Shown here: positions 53,828 through 64,000 of the stretch, in pieces
Position numbering within the stretch: position 1 is the first letter of the stretch
Layout: every line of letters begins with the position of its first letter
From: Nicotiana tabacum
Taxonomy: Eukaryota > Streptophyta > Magnoliopsida > Solanales > Solanaceae
Length of the DNA: 64,000 nt
NCBI RefSeq assembly: GCF_000715075.1
Contig: NC_134096.1
Span: 69,817,026 to 69,881,025, forward strand
Direction: 5' to 3'
The notes under the pieces: model-generated
Told to the model about the DNA's origin: nothing
What the model saw: only the letters and a program-made list of their open reading frames with translations
The model's database searches: none
Made by a program: the position numbers and the translations under genes

Positions 53828-55291
53828 ATGTGCGTTTGTTTTTATTTCTTTTGATTGAAATTTTTAAAAGTAAAAAAAAACAAAAAATAAATTATTTTCC
53901 TTAGGTAGTGTAATAAACCCCCCTTGGTTTTTCTTTGTGCCGCGGTTCTTTTCCAAGGGTTTTGTTTGAACCGGGTGTAGTTAGTTTTAAATTTTTTTTA
54001 GGAGTAGGAAATCTTGTGTTGTGATTTGAAATGGAAGCAATATCTCTTGACTGTATTATGCCTTGAGAATAGTAAGTGCCTTAGTTGTGATGCGTAGGCT
54101 CAATTGTTTGACTCTTGTATAAGCACCTTAAATGGTACGATCTTAACTTTGCTAAACTGCTTTGACTAGAGTGTTCGATGAGTCCGATCCTGAGTGAGTG
54201 ATGTGCCATGTGTGTGTGAGGATTTATGTATTTTGTGCATTTCATTAGATGTCTAGAACTTGTCCTGTGCCATGTGTATTTTGTGCATTTCATTAGATGT
54301 CTAGTTTTATTCAGTCTTGGAAATGATATAGGCGTCTCTTTGTTGAGCATGTTATATGCTCTTAACCACCTGATTGCTATGTATCTTAGTTAACCATTTT
54401 GAGCCTGTAATCCTATTTTTTGGCAACCACATTACAAGCCTTACTTATTTGTTTGAATTGACCATCTATTTGAACCTCTCACCTCTCGTGAGCACTTGAA
54501 TTTGTTATGAACTTTGTGAAAGTTAAAGTGTGGGGTGTTGGTTTGACTTTTGAGTGGAACTATTGAAATAAGGAGAAAGATGCACTGTTTTGAAAAAGTA
54601 AGAGCCACTTAAATTGAAAGAGAAAATAAAAAAAATAGTTGTATTATTGTGAAAAACAAACTATTCACTGATAGTGGTAAATCTTGATATATTTGTGCTT
54701 AAAGAAGTTGGGAGTTGACGTATATGGATGTAAAGGCGGAGTTATGGTTTGACATAAGTGTGGGATTTTGAACGGTCTATTGTATGTATTAAAGTTCTTA
54801 GGCAGGTGTAGTCATTATATCCAAATGTATCTTACTCGTCTCACAGCCTACATTACAACCAAATAAAGTCATACTTGATCCGTGACTGAATAAGCTCAAT
54901 TAGTAGAGTAGTACACTACGGGCAAGCTTATGGTACATTCTTTGTGGCGCATGAATTTCATTTCTGAGAGTGAGTTAATTCTTTCTATCTTGAGTTCCTA
55001 TGTGTTCTTGAATTTTATTGTGTGTGGAACTACTCTCTATTATTTGTATGAGGGCACATAATTTACGAAGGTAAGGTAATGTCTTTGACCTCTATATTAG
55101 AGAAAGTGAGCAGGCTTTGAAAAATGCCTGGTGTTGTTGAGTCAACTCTTGAGGCGAGGATGATACAGTATTGTGCTTAATCTATTTGGTTATTCTTGGT
55201 ACAATGCGTTAGGGGCGTTGTTTAAAAAAGGTCATGTCTATGTGAAGTGTAGTTTGATAGTTTGAGGACGAGAAATGGTTTAAGTGTGGGG
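53828..55291 (+). other. Non-coding interior of the Gypsy derivative
   Basis: It holds several AGTGTGGGGTG words (54529, 55281) and a tandem-like repeat near 54190-54300 (ATGTGTATTTTGTGCATTTC twice). The last AAGTGTGGGG directly precedes the LTR and is the likely purine tract. Confidence 0.5.
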
Positions 55292-56679
55292 TGTGGCGCC
55301 AAAATTTGACGAGCGCAAAACACACACTTAAATTGTGCTCGCTAGTCAAAGATAGTATAGTATAATATCGTATCCACATGGATTAGAGTTAAACAGTATT
55401 ATCATAGTTTGTAGCTAGATTTATATCCAAGATGATCAACAATTTAGATTTATTTGGTTAATACTAAAATTAATTAAGAATCTAGAGCTAATTGACTAAC
55501 GCCAATTGAAGCAAGGCCTAAGCAAAAGAAGATATCAATGGGACAAAATGGGGTTTTGATAGGATAGGTGCAAGATAATTGTCTGGGATTTTTTCTATAG
55601 ATAATTCACTTCTAATGTTCAAGTGAGTCTCTCGAATTCACTTAATTATCATTACAATTGTTTAGTTGAAACTCCTCTCTCGATTAAGTCTCAACCTCTC
55701 AATATGAACTAATTTAAACTCTGTGAAGATATGCAAGAATACGTAATGGATTGGTCTTTAGGAGAACCTCTCTCGGTTATTCTCCTAACTAGATTTAACC
55801 AATGATTCAACTAGCCTCTTTCGATTACTTAGAAGAATCTATGAACTCAACTAACAATATAATGCAAAGATATCACAAGTTATGCCTCTTCCGATTACAA
55901 GAACAAGTGAATATTGATGCAACAATTAAATCTTCCAAAAAGGATTCAAATACATAAAAATAGAGTTATAATCCACAAACAATCATCAATACACTAAATC
56001 CATTAAAAAGCAAAAGGATCTACTCCATAGACATGGAGAAATTATTCACAAATATAAGTAAAGTATAGGAAAATATAAATTCAATCCAAACCCGGATCTT
56101 GAGTGAGGAAGGAATGATGAAATCCTTGTGCTTGTGTTCTTCTAACTCTTCCTTAGCCTCCTTGGCCTCCTTAGGTCAAAAATGTGTCAAAAGTGCTGAA
56201 AATGGTATTTTCCCGTGTATTTAAGCCATCTCCCAATAATCCCCGTAAGAAATTACCCTTTTCTAGCAGAATTGGGAAGTCACTTTAACATTTTGGGCTA
56301 CTGCACCGCTCCATGCGGCTCGCATGTAGGAAATTCCAGAACGTGCCAAAATATGATTTCTGACTACGGGGTGGTAGTGCAAATTGCGGCCAGAAATGAG
56401 TTTTTCAAATTTTTGACATCCATACTTGGTTTTCTTCCCCCCCTCCCCCCTCCCCCCTCTCCCCGAACATGATCCCGGCTTAATTGCTTAGGCTTCTACT
56501 CAGACTTTAAAGCTCCAAATAGCTTGAATTAGCTCCATAACATCTACATAACTCGGAATCACTCCTACAAGGCATAAAATACACAATAAATGTAAAATAC
56601 TACCAATTAACACTCAACACAAGTAAAGTGCAGTGATGTACAATAAGCGACTAAAATACGAGATTATAGCCTACCATCA
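55292..56679 (+). repeat. 3' LTR of the Gypsy derivative
   Basis: It begins TGTGGCGCCAAAATTTGACG after the purine tract and ends GCCTACCATCA, followed by GTAGT. About 1.39 kb. It includes TATCGTATCCACATGGATTA and a C-rich microsatellite (56439-56463). Confidence 0.7.
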
Positions 56680-56684
56680 GTAGT

Positions 56685-58390
56685 TGAGGGGGAAGGGAGT
56701 AAAGAACCAGTGCAAGAGGAGGCATCTGATGGTCTTTCATTCAGTTAGACAGAGGATGAGGATGATAATGGGGGTAAAAAAGAAGAAGGAGTACATACTA
56801 CTCAAGACATTGAAAATGAAGAGAAAAAGATTGAGAATAAGGTAGATTCTAGTGAAGAGAAAGGGAGTGAGATAGCATAGGTGAACAAGAGGATAACTAT
56901 GCAGAAGAAGAAAAGAACAATAAAGAAAATGGTAATTCTGAGAGTAAATGTGAGGATCAAGAAAAGGCAAGTGAGAGTGAAGGAGAGGATGAAGAAAGTG
57001 AGGAAGAAAATGAGAATACGAGTGAGGAATCTGAAGGCTCTATGACTATTGGGAACACTTTCATAGCCCCTTCAAAAGAAGCAAGTGAAGAGAAAACTAC
57101 TTAAGAAGATGGGTCCTTGTTAACTCGTTTCAGTGGAGATGAGGAGGTCAGCAGTAATGATGATGACTTGCACTTGTCTGAGGTAGGGAGAAACCCGGGA
57201 AGACTCTTGTGAAAGTAACAAAGTCTGCAGTCCCAACAAGGAAAGAAGTGTCTCCTCCTACCAGAACTCCTCTTACAAGAAGCCAAGGAAGCAAGTTTCA
57301 GTTGTGGAACCTATGGTTGAGTTGGATGGAGAAGAAGAGTCTGAGTCTGGTTTGCCAGAAAAGTCCTCAACACAAAAGAGAAAGGTTGCCAAAGTTACAA
57401 AAACTGCTACCCCATCTACAAGGGCTAGTAGAGGAAAGAAGAGAAAAAATGTGCCAGTTGTGGTTGATAGACTTACAAAGTTCAGGAACAGAAAAATTCT
57501 TAATGGGAAGATTCTTGCAAATACTGATGAAAAAGGGAAGGTTCAACTGGTTGAAAAACTTGAGCTACAGGGATGGAAACATATGTTTGTCAAGGCTTTC
57601 CCTTCTATGCAAACTTCCAATTTGATGGAAATGTGGTCAAAAGTAAGGTAAGGGGGTTTGAGATAGAGTTTGATGCTGAGGAGCTGGGGATGCTTCTAAA
57701 TATTTCCTCTTTAGGTTTTGACAATTACTTGAAGAAAATGTGGCCAGCCATAGACAATGATGTCGACACAGGAATTATGGTCACAAGGAAGTTCTCCCAA
57801 AATTTTAAACTATATGATCCCTAGAAGGTGCACAATAGTGATTTGACCTCCTTCCACAAGCTGCTGTTTCACTTTGTCAATTCCTGTATTCTGTATATGT
57901 CTGAGAGAAGGCATGAGGCTACCCTGTTGGACATGGTTGTAATGGAGCTGCTTGACACTAGTAGACGTATCAATCTCCCCAGCTTGATGATTCAACATAT
58001 GGCAAGAGATGTAGACACTTCCAAACCTAAACATACTATGCCTTAGGGCTTCATGTTGACTGAGCTGTTTGACAATTGCCTTGCCTTAGCTTAAGTATGG
58101 AAATCACAATGATGTTTCTTATGATGTTACCCTCAAGCAGTGTGACTATGAGGAGATCAAGGCTAGAGGATCAACAAGATCTGCTATTCTACCTGGAAGC
58201 AGCAGGGCAACAGAGCTCAGTAAGAGGTTGGAGTTGGTTGTTGATGAGAATCCCAGCCTTCAGGAAGACAATGATGAGTTAAGAAAAGAAACTAGGCAGT
58301 TTAGGGAATAGCTCAAAAGGGATAGGGAAGGTCATGCCCAATAGATTACTACCTTTGTGAAATCATTGACTCCCTCTACCTCTCACACAT
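56685..58390 (+). pseudogene. Copia envelope-like ORF, C-terminal part (putative plant transposon protein domain)
   Basis: After the insertion an acidic stretch (EGEGSKEPVQEEASDG) leads to a basic KRKVAKVTK region. The core follows: LTKFRNRKILNGKILANTDE, VEKLELQGWKHMFVKAFPSM, GFEIEFDAEELGMLLNISSL, GFDNYLKKMWPAID and ERRHEATLLDMVVMELLDTS. This matches a domain annotated in plants as putative plant transposon protein. Frameshifts near 57650 and stops at 57822 and 58044 break it. Its place upstream of the LTR at 58882 fits the envelope-like gene of Sireviruses. Confidence 0.72.
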
Positions 58391-58881
58391 AAACATGTTC
58401 CTTCCTAGTGTCCTTAGTTTCTTTTGCTATCCCAGAGATGCTTTAATCTTTATTGTCTTTTTCTGTTCTAGTTTGAGTAGGTTGCAGTATGTTTAGTTTA
58501 TTTTGTTCTAATGGTTTATGACAAGGCCCTGGGCTTATTTTGGCACTACTAAATGGCTTATTTGGCACTACTAAATTACTTCTCTTATACAGTATTGGAC
58601 CATCAGCCTAGTTTGTTTGCTTTAATAATTCTTGAGCTTGTGCTTTAGCCTGTATGGACTTGAATCTTACATTAATTATGCTTAATATTTCTAACATCTT
58701 TTTTTTCCGATGATGCCAAAAGGGGAAAGATAAGGTTGGGGGTGTTGGGAGTATGTCTAAGGTTGGGGTTACTGTGAGTATGTCTGTCTGTGGTGTAATG
58801 TGCTTGTTGATTATTTGAGACTTGTTGTGATTACCTAGTTCTAGTGTGTACAAAGTTTTTCATCGTAAAAAATGGGGAATT
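58391..58881 (+). other. Copia 3' UTR and polypurine tract
   Basis: A non-coding stretch leading to AAAAAATGGGGAATT at about 58867-58881, the polypurine tract just before LTR 2. An earlier GATGCCAAAAGGGGAAAGAT at about 58712 resembles a second purine tract. Confidence 0.65.
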
Positions 58882-59694
58882 TGTTGAGTATTGAGATTTT
58901 GATGATTAACAAAGTTTGTCCAGATGCAATGTTCGAAGAACCAGGTCCTCAACGTAGCTGCTTAGCTGTTCTAAGAATCAGCTCCTCAGGGTAAAGGACC
59001 AACTCCTACAGGTTGATGATTGTATGTCTGTGCAAGACATTAACTTTATCTCAAAGTTACTCAGGTCCTAGTTTGGTGGAAGAAGGCTGCTACACATGAT
59101 AAGGGTTGTTGCCCAAGAAGATACGAATAAATTAGTAAGAGACAAGAGTCCCAAAACTTGTGGAGTCCGAGGAATAGTAGGAGTCCTATCAAACGAGAAT
59201 CTGACTATGCATAGGACTCCTAGAAGATTTTGGAGTCCAGGCGTTTAAATACTATCCATTTGGACTTTTGAGCATATCCCTTTACACATCAACTGAAGAA
59301 TTACATTTTGCACACGCTAGTTGAGTACTAGTGTTGTGTTCTTCTTGAGTCAGTCTAGTGAATGTGTTTTAGGAAATTGAGTTATAATAAAAGTGTCACA
59401 AACAATTAGTGAGTTGGAGTGAGTGTTTGCTTTTCGAGTTAGAGTAACTTGTAAATCAAATATTGTAGTAGGAGTACTAGAGAGTCTTGTAATTGATATA
59501 TTTTGGCTTATTGTTCTAGTGGAGTTAAAGTTGAAAATTCTATGCATTAGGTTGTGGTTTTTGCACCTTTTGAGCCGTGTGATTTTCTAAGTAAAAATTG
59601 TTGTATTTACTTTACTGCTTATTTTACTTCACGTTTAAAGAACATGGTAAAGAACCAATTTCTTTAATAATTTATACGGGCACTCAAACTAACA
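58882..59694 (+). repeat. Copia (Sirevirus-like) LTR 2, complete
   Basis: An 813-bp LTR from TGTTGAGTATTGAG to AAACTAACA, followed at once by the tRNA-Met primer-binding site. It matches LTR 1 over 697 bp with modest divergence. It has envelope-like sequence on its left and gag on its right, so it can serve as the 3' LTR of one copy and the 5' LTR of another. Confidence 0.92.
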
Positions 59695-59711
59695 ATTGGT
59701 ATCAGAGCAGG
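59695..59711 (+). promoter_or_regulatory. Primer-binding site of the Copia element
   Basis: ATTGGTATCAGAGCAGG follows the LTR directly and contains TGGTATCAGAGC, complementary to the 3' end of initiator tRNA-Met, the usual Copia primer. Confidence 0.9.
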
Positions 59712-59757
59712 TTCTCTCTCATACACGGCTAACACCTAGAGAGATCGTGGAAGCAAA

Positions 59758-60492
59758 ATGAGTGCTCCACCTGGAATTAACGAAGGACAATCAACTACCA
59801 AACCACCTCTGTTCAATGGAAAATATTACAATTGGTGGAAAGGAAGAATGGAAGACTTTCTAATAGTTGAAGACTATGAACTATGAACCACAGTGAACCA
59901 AAATCCACTAACTCCTACTAAACAAAATGCACAAAATGAAATAGTTCCCAAGGACCCCTTTGAATTTGTGGCAGCAGATTTCAGAATGATGGAGAAGAAT
60001 GCAAAGGCTAAGAAAGTCCTTACCTGTAGACTTGGTCCTGATGAGTACAACATAATATCTACTTGCTCTAATGCGAAGGAGATATGGGTTATACCCCAAA
60101 CTGCTCTTGAAGGAACAAACCAAGTGAAGAGATCAATAATAGAACTACTTATGCTATGAGCTCTTCTCCATTAATGAGTCCGCGCCCGTGTAGGAGATGT
60201 TGACTAGGTTTACCATAATAACTAATGAACTGAAATTACTTGGAAATGTGTTTACCTCAGAAGAGTTGGTTAGCAAAGCTGTAAGGATCCTTCCAGCTTC
60301 ATGGGAATCAAAAGTCACAGCGATTCAGGAAGCCAAGGAGATGGACAAGATCTTACTTGATGAGCTAGTTAAAAACTTAAAGACTCATGAATTGAGAAAG
60401 ATAGAATTGCGTAAGGAAGAACTAAAGAGGGATAAGGCCTTCGTCCCTAAAGCATTTGAGGAAGATGAATATGACAGTGATGATCCTGACCT
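59758..60492 (+). pseudogene. Copia gag, broken, joined to LTR sequence
   Basis: It begins MSAPPGINEGQSTTKPPLFN with GKYYNWWKGRMEDFL, a UBN2-type gag. A stop falls at 59884 and further breaks near 60158. It continues ITNELKLLGNVFTSEELVSK, LPASWESKVTAIQEAKEMDK and DELVKNLKTHELRK, and ends about EDEYDSDDPDLA, just before the expected zinc knuckle. From about 60493 the sequence is LTR. Confidence 0.88.
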
Positions 60493-60599
60493 AGCTTGGT
60501 GGAAGAAGGCTACTACACATGATAAGTTTTGTTGCCCAAGAAGATACGAATAAATCAGTAAAATAAGAGCAGTGGAGTCCTATCAAACGAGAAACTGAC
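60493..60599 (+). repeat. Internal LTR fragment fused to gag
   Basis: CTTGGTGGAAGAAGGCTACT, CACATGATAAGTTTTGTTGC and CCCAAGAAGATACGAATAAA match the middle of LTRs 1 and 2 (compare 46057-46110). A gap drops about 40 bp before GGAGTCCTATCAAACGAGAA. It is followed by LTR 3. Confidence 0.85.
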
Positions 60600-61749
60600 T
60601 GTTGACCTGAGCGGTTTTGGTTTTGATGATTGACAAAGAAACACATGCATGAACCAAGTCCATGGACATTGTACACAGGTGACAGACAGAATCAAGCAAA
60701 AGACATGCACGTGAAATGGATAATTATAGGTGGTTATTTCTGATAATCCCTCAATAAAAATGTTGCATATTTGATAAGGAGCGGGACTTCTTACTTGATG
60801 AGAAGTCTATCCAAGATAAGGAAGGAGTTAGAAGTTGAAGATAACTTGAATTCTTCCACCAGGGAAGAGTAAAGCACTAGACTTCTAGTTAAACCTTATT
60901 CTACTAACTTTATAAATATCAGTTTTGTTCTGTTTTACAGTTGACACACATGTACTAAAGTAAATGCAGAATTGAGAGAAAAATAGCAAGGCATTTTGTG
61001 AGCAATTCTTGTGATATTCAAGAGTGTGATCCTGAAGATACACGAACCAGATTGAAGAACCAGTTCCATAAAGAGTTTTATGTGATGTCTTTACTTCTAG
61101 TTCAAATTGTAGTATGCATTTTGAGTTGTACCTTTCAGCTTTCTTAGAAGCAAATTGTACTAGGTACTTGAGTTGTATTGTTCAAGTTAGAGTTAACTTG
61201 AAGTAGTCGCAACAGCCTATGGCGTGTTGCTATAAGGGTTAGAGTTAATTCTTAGGTTTGCAAGAAGTTGTAAACTCGAGTTGTATCTTTCAAGTTAGAG
61301 TAAACTTGAAGTAGTCACAACAGCCTATGGCGTGTTGCTACAAGGGTTAGAGTTAATCCTTAGGTTTGTAAGAGATTGTAAACTCGTGTTGTATCTTTCA
61401 AGTTAGAGTTAACTTGAATTAGTCGCAATAGCCTGTGGCGTGTTGCTACAAGGGTTAGAGTTAATCCTTAGGTTTGTAAGAGTTTGTAAACTTTTTTGTT
61501 GGCTCAAAATTGTAGTGAAGTGTTTAGGAAAAAATCCTATTGGGTAGTAGGTTACGGTTTTTATCATTTTGACCCGGGTGTTTTCCACGTAAAATCCTTG
61601 TATTCTTTACTTTCTGCATTATTTATTCCGCAACTGTAGTGTAAGAAATACATAGAAGAACCAGGTCATTTGATAATCCAGTACACACAAAAATTAGGCA
61701 CCACACAAATCACCTCCTCTCTTGTGTGGTATTGAAGTATAAAATATCA
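60600..61749 (+). repeat. LTR 3 of a second Copia family
   Basis: A 1150-bp LTR from TGTTGACCTGAGCGG to AAAATATCA, followed by ATTGGTATCAGAGCAGG. It shares only short words (TTTTGATGATTGACAAAG) with LTRs 1 and 2, so it is a related but distinct family. Confidence 0.85.
61171..61494. repeat. Three tandem 108-bp repeats inside LTR 3
   Basis: Units start near 61171, 61279 and 61387. Each holds TTCAAGTTAGAGTTAACTTG, AGCCTATGGCGTGTTGCTA and GGGTTAGAGTTAATCCTTAG, with few differences. Confidence 0.92.
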
Positions 61750-61766
61750 ATTGGTATCAGAGCAGG
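61750..61766 (+). promoter_or_regulatory. Primer-binding site after LTR 3
   Basis: ATTGGTATCAGAGCAGG, identical to the site after LTR 2 and complementary to initiator tRNA-Met. Confidence 0.9.
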
Positions 61767-61805
61767 TTATCCTTGAAGAGGCTAACACCTTAGGAATAGA
61801 TCAAG

Positions 61806-62691
61806 ATGAGTCCACTACTTGGAAATTGTAAAGAGCAATTCACCACTAGGCCACCACTATCCAATGATCACTATTATTACTTATGGAAGGAGAGGAGAAG
61901 AGATCACTTGAAGATGACTAATGGATGCTTCAAATGTGGTAAAAAGAATCACATGATCAAGAACTGTCCTATGTGGGAAGTCGAGTGGAAAAAGGAAAGA
62001 TCTAAAAGAAGAAACAGAAAGAAGGAACAGGTTCATGATAAGACGAAATACAACAAAGGACCATCCAAAGCAATGGTTGCTACCTCAAAAGATTGTTCAG
62101 ATGAGAACATTGATAATGATGATGATGAGGAGGATGAACGAGCTCTTATAGCAATTCAAGAATATGAAGAAGAGCCTGATGAAGAATCTAAGATACGTTT
62201 TCTGGACCTAAATGATAAAATTAAATTCCTTTATAAAGATAGACTATGAGAACTGCTGCTAAATTTAATTGATGAATCTAAGAAAATAAGTTGTGAAAAA
62301 GAACAGTTGTCAAAGAAGTTTGTCATTTTAAAAGCAAAGTGCAAAAACCTGGAACTTAAGGCTTGTGAAACTGAAAATGCAAATGTCGTGCTGAAGAACC
62401 AAGTTCATGCACTTGACACATCTGTTCTAGAACTTAGATCTAAAAATCTAAAATTTAAGTTAAGAGCAAGAAGAAATTGCTAGCGACACACAACTCTCAC
62501 TAGAAAATGATATAAGAAAGGTAAATGATGAGCTAAAAGGGATGAACTGGTAAGAACTTGGAAAGAGGACTTAACTAAGGTTAAGCATGAGCTAGATAGA
62601 ATATGTAAATGATGCAGGTCCTCTGATGCACTTTCATGGCTACAAGAACACCATAGTAGCAACAGAAAAGGACTTGGCTTTGGGAACTCTG
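61806..62691 (+). pseudogene. Copia gag (second family), internally deleted and interrupted
   Basis: It starts MSPLLGNCKEQFTTRPPLSN and YYYLWKERRRDHLK, then jumps to an intact zinc knuckle CFKCGKKNHMIKNC, so the central gag domain is deleted. An acidic stretch follows (DNDDDEEDERALIAIQEYEE), then a stop at 62247 and a coiled-coil-like region (KNLELKACETENANVVLKNQ). The end SSDALSWLQEHHSSNRKGLG matches the long gag C-terminus of Sirevirus-like elements. It is cut by an LTR inserted at 62692. Confidence 0.88.
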
Positions 62692-64000
62692 TGTCACGAC
62701 CCAAACCAATGGGCTGTGATGACTGCCCGAGTCCTACCTATCGAGCACCCCTTAGCATTCTTCTAAGATATAAACATGAAATAAGTGTAGGACATGAAAT
62801 AAGTGTAGGTTATGTATAACGTCTGGAAATAAACTACTGATTCATATGAACAACATACGTGGGAAACACATGCCCAAAAGACAAATATACATATATATAC
62901 GGAATACGGTAGGGCGAGCCGACAAGGCCACATACTATATAACTATACATGACTGTCTACAGACCTCTATTAGAGTGTACAACTGTATAAAGGATGGGAC
63001 TGAGCCCCGTCGTACCCATAAATGTATGCAAACACATCCTACCAAAACTCAAAGTAGCTCCGGATCAAATGGAGCACACCAACTCTCGCTGATCAAGGAT
63101 CTTAAGAAGGGGGACCGTCAACCTATCTACCCGTACCTATGGGCATGAAACGCAACATCTCCAGGCAAAAAGGGACGTCTGTACGAATAATTTACTCAGT
63201 ATGTAAAGCATGAAAATCAGTACATAAAAGACATAGATGAAACATGGGGTAAAGAATTTCACCTGTGAGTCTAAATAACTTTGTGAATCCTGAAACATTT
63301 ATAATGTCATGCACGTGCGTGTAAATGTCATATCATGCAATGGTATAGGTGTACATAACATCATCAAGACTCTGAGGGCATCCCATCATATCATCTCGGC
63401 CACTGTGGGCAAAATCATCAACATATACCAGCTGATCAGGTGGTGGTGCGTATATAATGCCGTAACCTTTTCCCATATCCCATATACATATAATATACGC
63501 GTATATAACGCCTTCTGGTCATGGGTCAATGTACATGTATAAATGCATGAAATGCATAAGAAATACGTTAATAAGATTTCTCGAATATAATAAAATTAAT
63601 ATGCCTTTCGGACAAATTTGATCAAATACGTATTTTTCTGAGACCCATGAATAGAGGATACAATAATAATTCACATAGGGAATCAAGAATATAGACACCC
63701 CAAGTATTTCTATGAATAGAGTCATTTATGAAAGTTGTGTATTTTGCTCGTTTCATTTGTATCATTTGGATCATGTCAAAAAGAAATAAGGGATAGCCTT
63801 AACATACCTCAAGTCCTCAATGCAACTCAACAACAAGCTTATGACAACTAGCGCGCCAACCCTATAACAAAGAAATATGTGTACAATTTAGATGGTGGTA
63901 GTATATTACGTATCTCAAACAATAACTCGATTCTAAAATAAAACGGGCAGCATTTCCCCTGATTTTACTACTCCCTCAAGCCTACTATAGGCGAGATACA
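62692..64000 (-). mobile_element. Long LTR (minus), Tekay/Del-like, running off the window
   Basis: The plus strand starts TGTCACGACCCAAACC, the complement of an LTR end in GGGTCGTGACA, as at 25670 and 34094. The left flank is CTCTG, the expected TSD, whose partner is outside the window. The sequence resembles the other two LTRs in style (GTACGAATAATTTACTCAGT, AAAGCATGAAAATCAGTACA). The open frames in it (62846-63148, 63309-63542) are not genes. Confidence 0.78.

Larger units (their letters stand above)
52640..56679 (+). mobile_element. Gypsy-derived insertion in the envelope-like ORF, TSD GTAGT
   Basis: GTAGT stands at 52635-52639 and 56680-56684, and the interrupted ORF is collinear across it. 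Inside are a gag C-terminal piece with the knuckle-like CFKCGGNHLWVDCQ (about 52850), an acidic ORF (53081-53827), about 1.4 kb of non-coding DNA with repeated AAGTGTGGGG words, and a 3' LTR (55292-56679). No 5' LTR is visible at the left end, which starts GCTAATTTAGG. Confidence 0.7.

Noticed and set aside
62846..63542. Two plus-strand frames near the window end
   Set aside because: They lie in the long LTR starting at 62692 and match nothing; LTRs of this family carry many such accidental frames.

Overview
The window looks like nuclear DNA of a Solanaceae plant, most probably a Nicotiana-like species. It is AT-rich, its genes have introns, and its repeats are typical of the family: TS-type SINEs, Stowaway-like and Tourist-like MITEs, hAT-like elements, Sirevirus-like Copia elements, and long LTRs ending in TGTCACGACCC or TGTCACGCCCC. 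I could run no searches. Family names rest on motifs, termini and target-site duplications (TSDs) that I read directly.

Layout. Bases 1 to about 6645 are a nuclear insertion of mitochondrial DNA. It holds the linked nad3-rps12 pair (minus strand), decayed by many transitions, plus a broken fragment of a nuclear GMC oxidoreductase gene. Next come a short TIR-like repeat and a 150-bp tandem duplication. A single-exon gene for a DeSI/PPPDE-family protein follows (7955-8833, minus); its catalytic cysteine is replaced by serine and it has an acidic repeat tail. From 8.9 to 22.4 kb there are only repeats: hAT-like elements, MITEs, SINEs and one internally deleted Copia element with both LTRs (18786-21341).

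The main gene is an apparently intact five-exon TIR-NB-LRR (TNL) immune receptor (22645-33162, plus, 1238 codons). Its order is TIR, NB-ARC, LRR, then a C-terminal jelly-roll/Ig-like domain. Its first intron is 6.0 kb because of a nested insertion: a solo LTR (TSD TTATT) inside a hAT-like element (8-bp TSD), inside a TS SINE, inside the intron. Downstream lies a 4.9-kb solo LTR (34094-38978, perfect TSD CCAGT) that carries a 1.7-kb deleted hAT element (perfect TSD CATATAAC). A two-exon R2R3-MYB gene (40212-41388, minus) follows.

From 45.8 kb to the end the window is a retrotransposon scrapyard. One Sirevirus-like Copia family gives a truncated LTR fused to RNase H, an envelope-like (putative plant transposon protein) ORF interrupted by a 4-kb Gypsy derivative, a second LTR with primer site and gag, and a gag-LTR fusion. 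A minus-strand Gypsy fragment lies inside it. A second Copia family follows with its own LTR and gag, and it is interrupted by a third long LTR that runs off the window.

Three nuclear genes look potentially functional: the DeSI-like gene, the TNL and the MYB. I see no operon-like or cluster logic linking them. The most useful findings are the junction-verified nesting history and the active-site loss in the DeSI-like protein. I found no clearly novel multi-gene system.
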